Below are positions 1 through 5,936 of a DNA stretch of 5,936 nt, piece after piece. Both the position numbers and the translations under genes were made by a program. The notes under the pieces are model-generated. The model did not search any database, had not been told where the DNA came from, and was given only the letters and a program-made list of their open reading frames with translations. The stretch's first letter is position 1. The number at the start of each line of letters is the position of its first letter. Where the stretch lies: contig JAKLHX010000076.1 in the NCBI GenBank assembly GCA_022709925.1, forward strand, positions 1 through 5,936, read 5' to 3'. Origin of the DNA: Candidatus Margulisiibacteriota bacterium (GTDB lineage Bacteria > Margulisbacteria > WOR-1 > JAKLHX01).

Positions 1-1293
1 AGCGGCAAAACCGGCCGCTATAAAAGGGCTGCTTCGGTCTTCTAAAGGAGCAACGAAAAGCACGGTCTTCTTGCCTTTGACCGCGTTATTTACCGACGAA
101 GATATCTCTTTGAGCTTTGAGAACGCCGGTATGGTATCGAACAGCTTGCCTATGACCACCGGCCTGTTATGCGACAACGCAGAGATGTCCACAAAGGGAA
201 CCATCCCGAGCATTTTCATCCTGAAAAACTGTCCCAGTTCCTCCGGGGTCTTTAGCGAAGGATCGGCATAATCAGCAATAAAGACCGCTATCAGAGATGC
301 AAATAAAGAAGCGAGCAAAGAAAGTATAAATCCCGCGAATATCGCCGGTTTACCGGCTCTCTGGCCGGCCGAGGCGAACGAAATGATCTGCACGGGAGAG
401 GATTTTACCGCTTCCGACACTTTTATCTCATTGAGCCGGTTCACAAGCAGCGGATATATCACGTTATAGACTTGCTTGTTCTTGACGGCTTCATAAAGGT
501 CCCGTTCCTCCGGGCGCATGTTCTTTTTATCTTCCGCATACCTGGCCAGGGACCTTTTGATCACCGCGAGCTTTCTTTCCAGTGACTGCACATGTCCTTC
601 ATCTTTTCCCAGAAGGCCTCTGCTCTTGAGCCTTCCTATCGACACCTCCAGCCGGATCTTCTCTATCTCGGCATCAGCATTCCTTTTGCATTTTTTTTGT
701 GTATCCTCGCCAAGGACCAAAGGCCCAGGCTTTTTCTCCAGACTGGCAAGCCGGGAATCGTTCGCCGCCTGTACTTTCTTTACTTTCTCGATCTCCGCAG
801 AGAGGTATGCTTTTACGGACTCGATCTCCTGCCTGTTCACGCGCTGGACCCATTTTGCGTATTGCCTTGCTGCGGAATTCGCTATTGCGGATGATTCTTC
901 GGGCTTATCGGAAGACACTTTTATCTCTATTATGTCCGCGTCCCAGACCGGCGAGACAGATATCTTTCTCAACAGCTCTTCGGTGGTAAGGATCATCCCC
1001 TGGCCGTTCCTAAGGTCCAGCTCTTTGACGACCTCGTTTATTATGGCCGGACTTTCTATAAAAGATATCTGGCTTTCCATGTTGTCCCTGTTATAGAAAG
1101 GATCGGTGCCGGCAGAAGAGAACAATATGTCCCCCTGCTTGAAGTTCTTTGACAAGAGGACCTTCGATGTTGCTGTGTAGTTCGTAGGGATGAGAAAATA
1201 TGCCAGGAACAGGATGATAAAGCTCAGGGAAAATACTCTAAAGAACAGAACCCTGCCTTTAAAGAGCATGTCCCGGATATGTTTGATGTCCAC
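1..1293 (-). CDS. Wzz/GumC-type polysaccharide chain-length/export protein with degenerate kinase-like C-terminus (3'-truncated by window)
   Basis: Inner-membrane polysaccharide co-polymerase of the Wzz/GumC/ExoP type, expected to set chain length and couple polymerisation to export. The frame is open from GTG (1291-1293) to base 1, giving 431 residues with no stop. Seen in order: a short cytoplasmic N-terminus; TM1 at about 14-34; a periplasmic region at about 35-314, with charged helical, coiled-coil-like stretches near 135-185 and 205-265; a GNVR-like segment at about 256-315 (ERDLYEAV...LLVNRL); TM2 at about 317-340; then the post-membrane motif ADYADPSLKTPEEL at 340-353. The family usually continues into a BY-kinase domain. 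Here the EAxRxLR-like position reads PAFSKLK (389-395), and the Walker A position reads VAPLEDRSSPF (414-424), without GxxGK[ST]. The start lies 4 bases after the upstream stop. The C-terminus is outside the window. The family call is firm; the kinase remnant is inference. Confidence 0.9.
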   Translation of the reverse strand, partial: MDIKHIRDMLFKGRVLFFRVFSLSFIILFLAYFLIPTNYTATSKVLLSKNFKQGDILFSSAGTDPFYNRDNMESQISFIESPAIINEVVKELDLRNGQGMILTTEELLRKISVSPVWDADIIEIKVSSDKPEESSAIANSAARQYAKWVQRVNRQEIESVKAYLSAEIEKVKKVQAANDSRLASLEKKPGPLVLGEDTQKKCKRNADAEIEKIRLEVSIGRLKSRGLLGKDEGHVQSLERKLAVIKRSLARYAEDKKNMRPEERDLYEAVKNKQVYNVIYPLLVNRLNEIKVSEAVKSSPVQIISFASAGQRAGKPAIFAGFILSLLASLFASLIAVFIADYADPSLKTPEELGQFFRMKMLGMVPFVDISALSHNRPVVIGKLFDTIPAFSKLKEISSSVNNAVKGKKTVLFVAPLEDRSSPFIAAGFAA

Positions 1294-1297
1294 TTTT

Positions 1298-2662
1298 CTA
1301 GTAAGCTCCTTTCGCAAAAAGCACGACGGGAACGGTCTTCATCAATATCTTTATATCCTGCCAGAGCGACCAGCTCTCTATATAGTAGATATCCAGCTTG
1401 ACCATCTCGTCAAAAGAAAGGTCCGACCTTCCGTTCGTCTGCCAGAGCCCCGTTATCCCCGGGGTTATCTGGAGCCGTTTTTTGTGCCAGGAATTGTATA
1501 ACGCCACTTCGCTGGGGATCGGCGGACGCGGACCGACAAAGCTCATATCCCCTTTTATGACATTAAAAAGCTGAGGGAGTTCGTCAAGGCTCCACTTCCT
1601 CAGGAACTTTCCTACTCTTGTCACGCGCGGATCGTTCTTCATCTTGAATATATGGCCTTTTGCCTCGTTCTTGTCAGCGATATCGCTGAGCGCCGTTTCA
1701 GCCCCGTCTATCATGGACCTGAATTTATACATATTGAATTCTTTCCCGCCGCGGCCCACTCTCTTCTGGACAAAGAACACATGGCCTCTCGAATCGAGCT
1801 TGATCAATATCGAGACCGCCAGGATGACGGGAGAGGCAAGAATGATAGCGATCAAGGAATAGAATATATCCGATGTCCTTTTTACGAACGCGTTGAACCC
1901 GTAGAATTTTATCTCTCTGATGCTTATAAGAGGGACCCCGACCACTTCATCGGCGCTTATCCTTGATTCGATGATATCAAGTACGCGCGGCACGAACTTG
2001 AACTCGGCTTTGTTCTTTTCGCATATCTCTATGAGCTCCATTATCAGCTTGTTGTCAGGATCGGAAGACGCAAATATGACCTTATTGGCCCTGGTCCTGT
2101 CCAACGCGGCTCCCAGGACCTTCAGGGAGTCCCTGACAGGGAGAACTTCAACGATGCTAAGCCCCATCTCGGGATGGGCGGATACTTTATCCACCAGCAG
2201 GTCCGCTTCCTTTCCGTCCCCTATCACAACGATCCTTGATACTCCGAGACCTTTCCTGTAGAGCCATTTTTGGACCGCTATCGAAAGGACTCTTATGAAC
2301 ACCATGAACAGCATGCAGAATATCCAGGCGTAAAGGATCGTCATCCTTTTGAATATCATGTCCCTGTAGAACAATGTCATGAACTCGAAAAGGAGCATCG
2401 ATGAAGTCAGGGCGCCTATCACGGCCCCCGCCTCGTCGACTTCGGACCTTTTGGCGTTCATGTCATACAGCCTGAAAAACCCGAACACTGCTATGATGAC
2501 CGCCGTCGCAAAGAGCAGCAATCTTGAATTTTGCATGACAATGGTAAAAGGAGAGGCAAAATAACCGGTCTTAAGGAAGTTCCCTATGGTAAAAGACAGT
2601 ACTATGGACAGAACGTCAAAGACCATCAGTATAAAATTGAAAAACAGTGTCCTTTTTATCAT
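1298..2662 (-). CDS. Polyprenyl-phosphate sugar-1-phosphate transferase (WbaP/WcaJ/CpsE-type, polytopic)
   Basis: Complete 454-residue initiating enzyme of exopolysaccharide biosynthesis. It is expected to move a sugar-1-phosphate from a nucleotide sugar to undecaprenyl phosphate on the cytoplasmic face of the inner membrane. Four N-terminal TM segments lie at about 8-30, 47-66, 81-98 and 107-130. A CoA_binding_3-like Rossmann domain starts at RIVVIGDG (143-150). The membrane helix at about 265-289 carries the Ser277-Pro278 kink, followed by the bacterial sugar transferase catalytic domain: FVQKRVGRGG, KFRSM (313-317), the Asp360-Glu361 catalytic dyad in DELPQL, GDMSFVGPRP (371-380), PGITGLWQTNGRSDLSF and a C-terminal GAY. 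Length and motif order are normal. The ATG overlaps the upstream stop by 4 bases (ATGA); a GGAAGGA lies about 13 bases upstream. The donor sugar cannot be told from sequence; glucose or galactose are common in the family. Confidence 0.95.
   Translation of the reverse strand: MIKRTLFFNFILMVFDVLSIVLSFTIGNFLKTGYFASPFTIVMQNSRLLLFATAVIIAVFGFFRLYDMNAKRSEVDEAGAVIGALTSSMLLFEFMTLFYRDMIFKRMTILYAWIFCMLFMVFIRVLSIAVQKWLYRKGLGVSRIVVIGDGKEADLLVDKVSAHPEMGLSIVEVLPVRDSLKVLGAALDRTRANKVIFASSDPDNKLIMELIEICEKNKAEFKFVPRVLDIIESRISADEVVGVPLISIREIKFYGFNAFVKRTSDIFYSLIAIILASPVILAVSILIKLDSRGHVFFVQKRVGRGGKEFNMYKFRSMIDGAETALSDIADKNEAKGHIFKMKNDPRVTRVGKFLRKWSLDELPQLFNVIKGDMSFVGPRPPIPSEVALYNSWHKKRLQITPGITGLWQTNGRSDLSFDEMVKLDIYYIESWSLWQDIKILMKTVPVVLFAKGAY
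1306..1312 (-). promoter_or_regulatory. Ribosome binding site for the Wzz-like gene
   Basis: AAAGGAG on the minus strand lies inside the last codons of the upstream sugar transferase, 12 bases before the GTG at 1291-1293. It is a strong core at a longer than usual distance. No ATG or GTG lies closer in the right frame; a TTG at 1315-1317 is upstream of the site itself. The next in-frame ATG (1267-1269, residue 9) is further away and would shorten the N-terminus before TM1. The site therefore supports the GTG start and suggests translation coupled to the upstream gene. Confidence 0.6.
1531..1573 (-). repeat. Near-identical 43-base block, copy in the complete sugar transferase
   Basis: This block matches 5154-5196 at 41 of 43 bases by direct comparison. 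It encodes Gln364 to Gly377, the stretch just after the catalytic DELP. The two differences are one Gly synonymous change and one Val/Ile change. It is a paralogous coding match, not a mobile repeat. Confidence 0.7.
2659..2662 (-). other. ATGA start/stop overlap
   Basis: The TGA stop of the WbaZ-like glycosyltransferase and the ATG of the downstream sugar transferase share four bases. The nearest purine-rich site is about 13 bases away, so re-initiation by ribosomes finishing the upstream gene is likely (inference). Confidence 0.8.
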
Positions 2663-3771
2663 GCTGACCGGCTGTTCCTTCCGTGCTCATCAAGTTTTTC
2701 GGCCACGAACTTCTTAATGCTATCTTTGAACACTCTCTTGCTGAACCTTTCGGCCTTATTCTTTATAAAGCCGCTGTCAAAGCTCATCTTCTCAAATTGT
2801 AACACGGCTTGACGTACGCTCTCAGGCGTCTGTTCATAAAAGAATATCCCTGTTTCACCAGTGGACACGGTATCGAGCGTGCCTCCCGCGCCGTAGGCTA
2901 TAACCGGCCTGCCGCATGCCTGCGCTTCCACGGGAACGATGCCAAAGTCTTCGTAACTGGCAAAGACAAGCGCCTTGCATCTGCTCATAAGTTCAGATAT
3001 CTCCTCATGGCTCTGGAACCCGAGAAATTCCACGTTATCCTTCGCCATGGCTTTAAGCCGCGGCTCGTCCCTTCCTGTGCCTATTATCTTGAGGGGCTTT
3101 TTGAGCGAATTGAACGCGGAGATTATTATATCCGTCCTTTTTTGAGGGACAAGCCGTGATACTACGAGATAATAGTCCCCGTGATCATCCGCCATTTTAA
3201 ACCCTTCCGTATCTACGGGAGGATATATAACGGTGCTTTCTCTGCCGTAGTACTCTTTTATCCTCCAGGCTATAAAACTCGAGACCGCCGCAAAGTGATC
3301 CACTTTTTTAGAGGACTCCCTGTCCCATCTCCTTAAGTATGCGGCCACAAAAGGAGCTGCTGCTTTCACCAGCAGGTTTGGTTTTTCTATAGACATATAT
3401 TCGCCGTACATGTCCCATATGTACCGCATCGGGGTAAGGCAATAACATATATGGCAAGCGGAAGCAGGAACGCTGACCCCTTTGGCACAGGCATGCGAAT
3501 TGGATATGACAAGGTCATACCCGCTCCGATCGAAACTTTTGAATGCGGAAGGCATAAGAGGCAGATAAGAACGGTACATTTTTGCGGCATAAGGAAGCTT
3601 TTGTATGAAAGAGGTCTTTATCTCTACTTTTTCAAATGTCTTTGGAAGTTTTTCCCTGTCAAGCACGCTGGTAAAGACATCGGCGTCCGGATATATCTCG
3701 AGGAGCGATTCAAGGACCTTCTCAGCCCCTCCGCTGGAGACCAGCCAGTCGTGTGCTATAGCGATCTTCAT
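2659..3771 (-). CDS. GT4 glycosyltransferase, WbaZ-like
   Basis: Complete 370-residue cytoplasmic or membrane-associated retaining glycosyltransferase with a GT-B fold. The N-terminal acceptor domain carries marks of the WbaZ-like subgroup: HDWLVSSGGAEKVL (7-20), the stretch SGYDLVISNSHACAKGV (83-99) and HICYCLTPMRYIWD (107-120). The C-terminal nucleotide-sugar domain has VSRLVPQKRTDIII (204-217, with the conserved Arg and Lys), GTGRDEPRL, and the EX7E motif Glu274...Glu282 in EDFGIVPVE, followed by ACGRPVIAYGAGG. Known WbaZ is an O-antigen mannosyltransferase, so a mannosyl or similar transfer onto the lipid-linked repeat unit is plausible, but the donor is not proven here. It overlaps its neighbours by 4 bases on both sides. 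No clear ribosome site is visible (GTGAG about 12 bases upstream), consistent with coupled translation. No signs of damage. Confidence 0.93.
   Translation of the reverse strand: MKIAIAHDWLVSSGGAEKVLESLLEIYPDADVFTSVLDREKLPKTFEKVEIKTSFIQKLPYAAKMYRSYLPLMPSAFKSFDRSGYDLVISNSHACAKGVSVPASACHICYCLTPMRYIWDMYGEYMSIEKPNLLVKAAAPFVAAYLRRWDRESSKKVDHFAAVSSFIAWRIKEYYGRESTVIYPPVDTEGFKMADDHGDYYLVVSRLVPQKRTDIIISAFNSLKKPLKIIGTGRDEPRLKAMAKDNVEFLGFQSHEEISELMSRCKALVFASYEDFGIVPVEAQACGRPVIAYGAGGTLDTVSTGETGIFFYEQTPESVRQAVLQFEKMSFDSGFIKNKAERFSKRVFKDSIKKFVAEKLDEHGRNSRSA
3768..3771 (-). other. ATGA start/stop overlap
   Basis: The TGA stop of the first glycosyltransferase overlaps the ATG of the second by four bases. The sequence before the ATG has only a weak ribosome site, so translational coupling of the two glycosyltransferases is likely (inference). 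Confidence 0.8.
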
Positions 3772-4898
3772 TTGGGCATGTAACTCACTTTCTTATATAC
3801 TTCCATAGTGTTCCTTGCGCATCTTTCCCACGTAAAAGACCCTGCCCGCTCAATGCCCATCTCGGACATCTTTTTACGGCGTTCTTCGTCATGCAAAATC
3901 TCAGAGATATTGTGAGCGATCTCTTCTATGTTATACGGATCGATAAGCGCCGCTGCATCCCCTGCCACTTCAGGAAGAGACGACGTGTTAGATGTTATCA
4001 CAGGAGTGCCGCAAGCCATGGCTTCAATCACAGGGAGCCCAAAACCTTCATATATTGAAGGATAGACGAACAATTCCGCAAGATTGTAAAGGATGGGCAA
4101 ATCGGACTGTTTTATGTCAGAGACGAATATTATGTCGTCTTTCAGACCGTTATCGTCGATCTTTTTTAGCAGACCTTCGTACAGCCATCCTTTTTTGCCT
4201 GCTATGACCAATTTATGGGGAAAGCCGCCGCGCCTGGAAGCCAGGACGAACGCGTCTATAAGACGCTCGAGATTCTTTCTTTTCTCTATGGTCCCCAGAT
4301 ACAGGATAAACTTTTCCGGGAGGCCAAGTACTTCTCTGGAGCGCTCAAGCACATCTATATCCTCGATCTTCATGAATTCTTTCGAAACCCCTATATGGAC
4401 CACCTCTATCTTTTTCCTGTCTATACCGAACAACTCTACGAGATCATCCTTGGTAGAACTTGACACTGCTATTATCTTGTCCGCCAAACAGACGGAACGC
4501 GGGGTCAAAGCCCTTTTATAATTCCTTTTCATGAAAGGGAACGTTCCCGGAAACTTATAGAAAGAGAGATCATGGACGGTTATTATTTTTTTTGCCTTGA
4601 CCGGAAGAATAGGCAGAACATGGTCCGGATTGTGGAATATGTCGATATTATCCCTATTCAGGATAAAAGGCATCGCCAGGTGTTCCCAGAGTATCCTTGT
4701 ATAAGGGGCGGAAGTATCGAAAGAAGATCTTACGACATTGAACCTGTTTTTAAATATATCGGTCTTGTCGGAACTCGAGAATACAGTATAATCGTTGGCA
4801 ATATCTAATTCATGCAAGCCTTTTAAGAGGTTGAAGACGTATGTCCAAATACCGAACCTGGGAGCCGAAAGGAGTTGGGCATTGAATGCTATGCGCAT
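3768..4898 (-). CDS. GT4 glycosyltransferase, mannosyltransferase-like
   Basis: Complete 376-residue GT-B, GT4-family glycosyltransferase, expected to extend the lipid-linked oligosaccharide from a nucleotide sugar at the cytoplasmic membrane face. The N-terminal domain begins MRIAFNAQLL with a GIxxY loop (16-20), has FHNPDHVLP (88-96) and the TVHDLSFYKFP loop (107-117), and ends with ADKIIAVSSSTKDDL. The C-terminal domain has LYLGTIEKRKNLERLIDAF (199-217), the EX7E motif Glu284...Glu292 in EGFGLPVIE, and ACGTPVITSNTSSLPEVAGDAA. This pattern resembles the MtfB/WbpY-like branch, many of whose members use GDP-mannose; the donor here is inference. Length is usual for the family. The ATG follows the upstream stop by 10 bases and has a good ribosome site. 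An in-frame run of eight A (4586-4593) codes Ala-Lys-Lys-Ile. Confidence 0.93.
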   Translation of the reverse strand: MRIAFNAQLLSAPRFGIWTYVFNLLKGLHELDIANDYTVFSSSDKTDIFKNRFNVVRSSFDTSAPYTRILWEHLAMPFILNRDNIDIFHNPDHVLPILPVKAKKIITVHDLSFYKFPGTFPFMKRNYKRALTPRSVCLADKIIAVSSSTKDDLVELFGIDRKKIEVVHIGVSKEFMKIEDIDVLERSREVLGLPEKFILYLGTIEKRKNLERLIDAFVLASRRGGFPHKLVIAGKKGWLYEGLLKKIDDNGLKDDIIFVSDIKQSDLPILYNLAELFVYPSIYEGFGLPVIEAMACGTPVITSNTSSLPEVAGDAAALIDPYNIEEIAHNISEILHDEERRKKMSEMGIERAGSFTWERCARNTMEVYKKVSYMPK

Positions 4899-4901
4899 AG
4901 G

Positions 4902-4908
4902 TCCCCTT
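4902..4908 (-). promoter_or_regulatory. Ribosome binding site for the first GT4 gene
   Basis: AAGGGGA on the minus strand, three bases before the ATG at 4896-4898 (four bases from the GGGG core), filling most of the 10-base gap after the upstream TAA. It fixes the start at this ATG. Confidence 0.55.
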
Positions 4909-5936
4909 TTAATTTATTCTTTTTCTGGTAAAGGCTATTTCCGCGCATTTTAATATGATCTTGATATCCAAAAGAAGGGACCAGTTCTCCATGTAAAAAA
5001 GGTCGTATTTCAGCTTTTCCTCGGCCGGCATGTCGTACCCGCCGTCCTGCATCTGCGCCCATCCCGCAAGCCCCGCCTTTACGCTGTGGCGCTCCATATA
5101 GTTAGGGATATCGTCCTTAAAACGGCTCACGAATTTGGGGCGCTCCGGCCTGGGACCGACAAAGCTCATATCGCCTTTTATGATATTAAAAAGCTGCGGC
5201 AGTTCATCCAGATTGGTCGAGCGCAGGAATTTCCCGAAAGACGTTTTCCTCGGGTCATCTTCAGTCGCGAGGACCGCGCCCATGCCTTTTTCCGCCTTGT
5301 GGACCATCGTCCTGAACTTGTAAAGCCTGAAGAACTTGCCGCCCTTGCCGACCCTGCGCTGTACATATATAACAGGCCCCGGGGACGTTATCTTGATCAT
5401 GACGGCAATGATCCCCATAGGTATCAGAAAGACCGCCAGCCCGAACAACGCGACCAATATATCGAACCATCTTTTTAAGAGCCTGTTGAAAGGCGTAAGT
5501 TTTATTTTTTTCAGGTTCACGACCGGGATGCCTTCTATGTCTTCGACAGTTGGAGAAGTGGTCAGTATCTGGAATATATCCGGCATAGTACCCAGAGAGA
5601 TGTTCTTGTTGTCGCAGATATTCGCCAGTCTTGCCAGATTATCCCTTGTAAGTTCAGGGTCTGCCACATAGACAGCTTTTATCCTGTTATCATCTATTAT
5701 CTTTTCCAGATCATCAAGATCCCCGAGATTATCAGGGCCTTCTCCGCCTACGAACCCCACAAAGAACACTCCGTATGAAGGATGGTTCTTTATCTTGTTC
5801 GCGACGGATTCGGCGTATTTCCCGGAACCGATTATGACGGCTTTTTTCCCCGCGTAACCTTTGGCTCTTGCGAACATCTCTATACGCAAGATTATCTGTC
5901 TCATCACCGTGATGGTTATCAGGGATACGGGAAGGC
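4909..5936 (-). CDS. Polyprenyl-phosphate sugar-1-phosphate transferase (5'-truncated by window)
   Basis: Second initiating sugar-phosphate transferase, 341 C-terminal residues visible. The frame is open to the right edge; the GTG at 5905-5907 is an internal Val, because the codons before it (LPVSLITIT) fit the end of the last N-terminal TM helix of this family. Counting from that Val: a Rossmann CoA_binding_3-like domain from AVIIGSGKYAE (23-33), with GIPVVNLKKIKL before the catalytic part; a membrane helix at about 148-171 containing Pro163; SPGPVIYVQRRVGKGG; KFRTM (197-201); the Asp234-Glu235 dyad in LDELPQL; GDMSFVGPRPERP; then GLAGWAQMQDGG, which differs from the common GITGWAQVNG. It ends YDLFYMENWSLLLDIKIIL and a basic tail. 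The reaction is as for the second transferase in this operon, probably with a different sugar or acceptor role (inference). Missing: start, promoter and N-terminal TM segments. Confidence 0.93.
   Translation of the reverse strand, partial: LPVSLITITVMRQIILRIEMFARAKGYAGKKAVIIGSGKYAESVANKIKNHPSYGVFFVGFVGGEGPDNLGDLDDLEKIIDDNRIKAVYVADPELTRDNLARLANICDNKNISLGTMPDIFQILTTSPTVEDIEGIPVVNLKKIKLTPFNRLLKRWFDILVALFGLAVFLIPMGIIAVMIKITSPGPVIYVQRRVGKGGKFFRLYKFRTMVHKAEKGMGAVLATEDDPRKTSFGKFLRSTNLDELPQLFNIIKGDMSFVGPRPERPKFVSRFKDDIPNYMERHSVKAGLAGWAQMQDGGYDMPAEEKLKYDLFYMENWSLLLDIKIILKCAEIAFTRKRIN
5154..5196 (-). repeat. Near-identical 43-base block, copy in the truncated sugar transferase
   Basis: Partner of 1531-1573 in the same orientation, about 3.6 kb away. 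Codon choice is the same at 13 of 14 synonymous comparisons or better, while the flanking codons differ even where the amino acids agree (for example Leu-Pro in DELP). Confidence 0.7.

Noticed and set aside
518..1096. 192-codon plus-strand open frame opposite the Wzz-like gene
   Set aside because: Serine- and phenylalanine-rich low-complexity translation typical of an antisense shadow; the minus strand carries a clear Wzz-family protein across the same bases.
2809..3159. 116-codon plus-strand open frame
   Set aside because: Antisense shadow of the WbaZ-like glycosyltransferase, whose EX7E motif is encoded in the same bases.
3412..3453. Leu112 in the HICYCLTPMRY motif of the WbaZ-like enzyme, where a His is common
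   Set aside because: As I recall the family, both CYCHTP and CYCLTP forms occur, so the change is not enough to suggest loss of function.
4093..4521. 142-codon plus-strand open frame
   Set aside because: Lies wholly within the GT4 glycosyltransferase on the other strand and shows no recognisable domain.
4899..4908. Search for a promoter or terminator in the longest intergenic gap
   Set aside because: The gap is only 10 bases and is taken up by a ribosome binding site; no hairpin with a T tract or -35/-10 pair can fit, so read-through transcription is expected.
5902..5907. GTG-ATG pair as the start of the right-hand sugar transferase
   Set aside because: The frame stays open to the window edge and the preceding residues are hydrophobic, matching the end of the family's fourth TM helix, so this is an internal Val-Met and the gene is truncated by the window.

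Overview
The whole window is one stretch of a surface-polysaccharide (capsule, exopolysaccharide or O-antigen type) biosynthesis operon, read entirely from the minus strand. Five genes are packed end to end with junctions of -4 to +10 bases. The first gene in transcription order (right edge) and the last (left edge) both run off the window. No RNA gene, mobile element, CRISPR array, promoter or terminator can be seen, and no stretch longer than 10 bases lies outside a coding frame.

In the direction of transcription (right to left): (1) 4909-5936, a polyprenyl-phosphate sugar-1-phosphate transferase missing its N-terminal membrane part; (2) 3768-4898, a GT4 glycosyltransferase; (3) 2659-3771, a second GT4 glycosyltransferase of the WbaZ-like type; (4) 1298-2662, a complete second polyprenyl-phosphate sugar-1-phosphate transferase; (5) 1-1293, the N-terminal 431 residues of a Wzz/GumC-type chain-length or export protein. 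No start-to-stop frame covers gene 5 because it is cut by the edge; I translated it by hand and found it open without interruption from a GTG to base 1.

Together the genes describe initiation of a lipid-linked repeat unit on the cytoplasmic face (the two sugar-phosphate transferases), its extension from nucleotide sugars (the two GT4 enzymes), and control of polymer length or export (the Wzz-like protein). Flippase, polymerase, outer-membrane exporter and sugar-nucleotide genes are not in the window. The points most worth a second look are the C-terminal end of the Wzz-like protein, which aligns with the start of a bacterial tyrosine kinase domain but lacks its Walker A residues; the presence of two initiating transferases in one operon; and a 43-base block that is nearly identical between those two otherwise diverged genes.

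The source is probably a bacterium with a Wzx/Wzy-like envelope polysaccharide pathway, most likely Gram-negative. Base composition looks intermediate, and ATA (Ile) and AGG (Arg) codons are common in all five genes, so the operon looks homogeneous. This resembles some uncultivated lineages, but the sequence does not allow a confident phylum.
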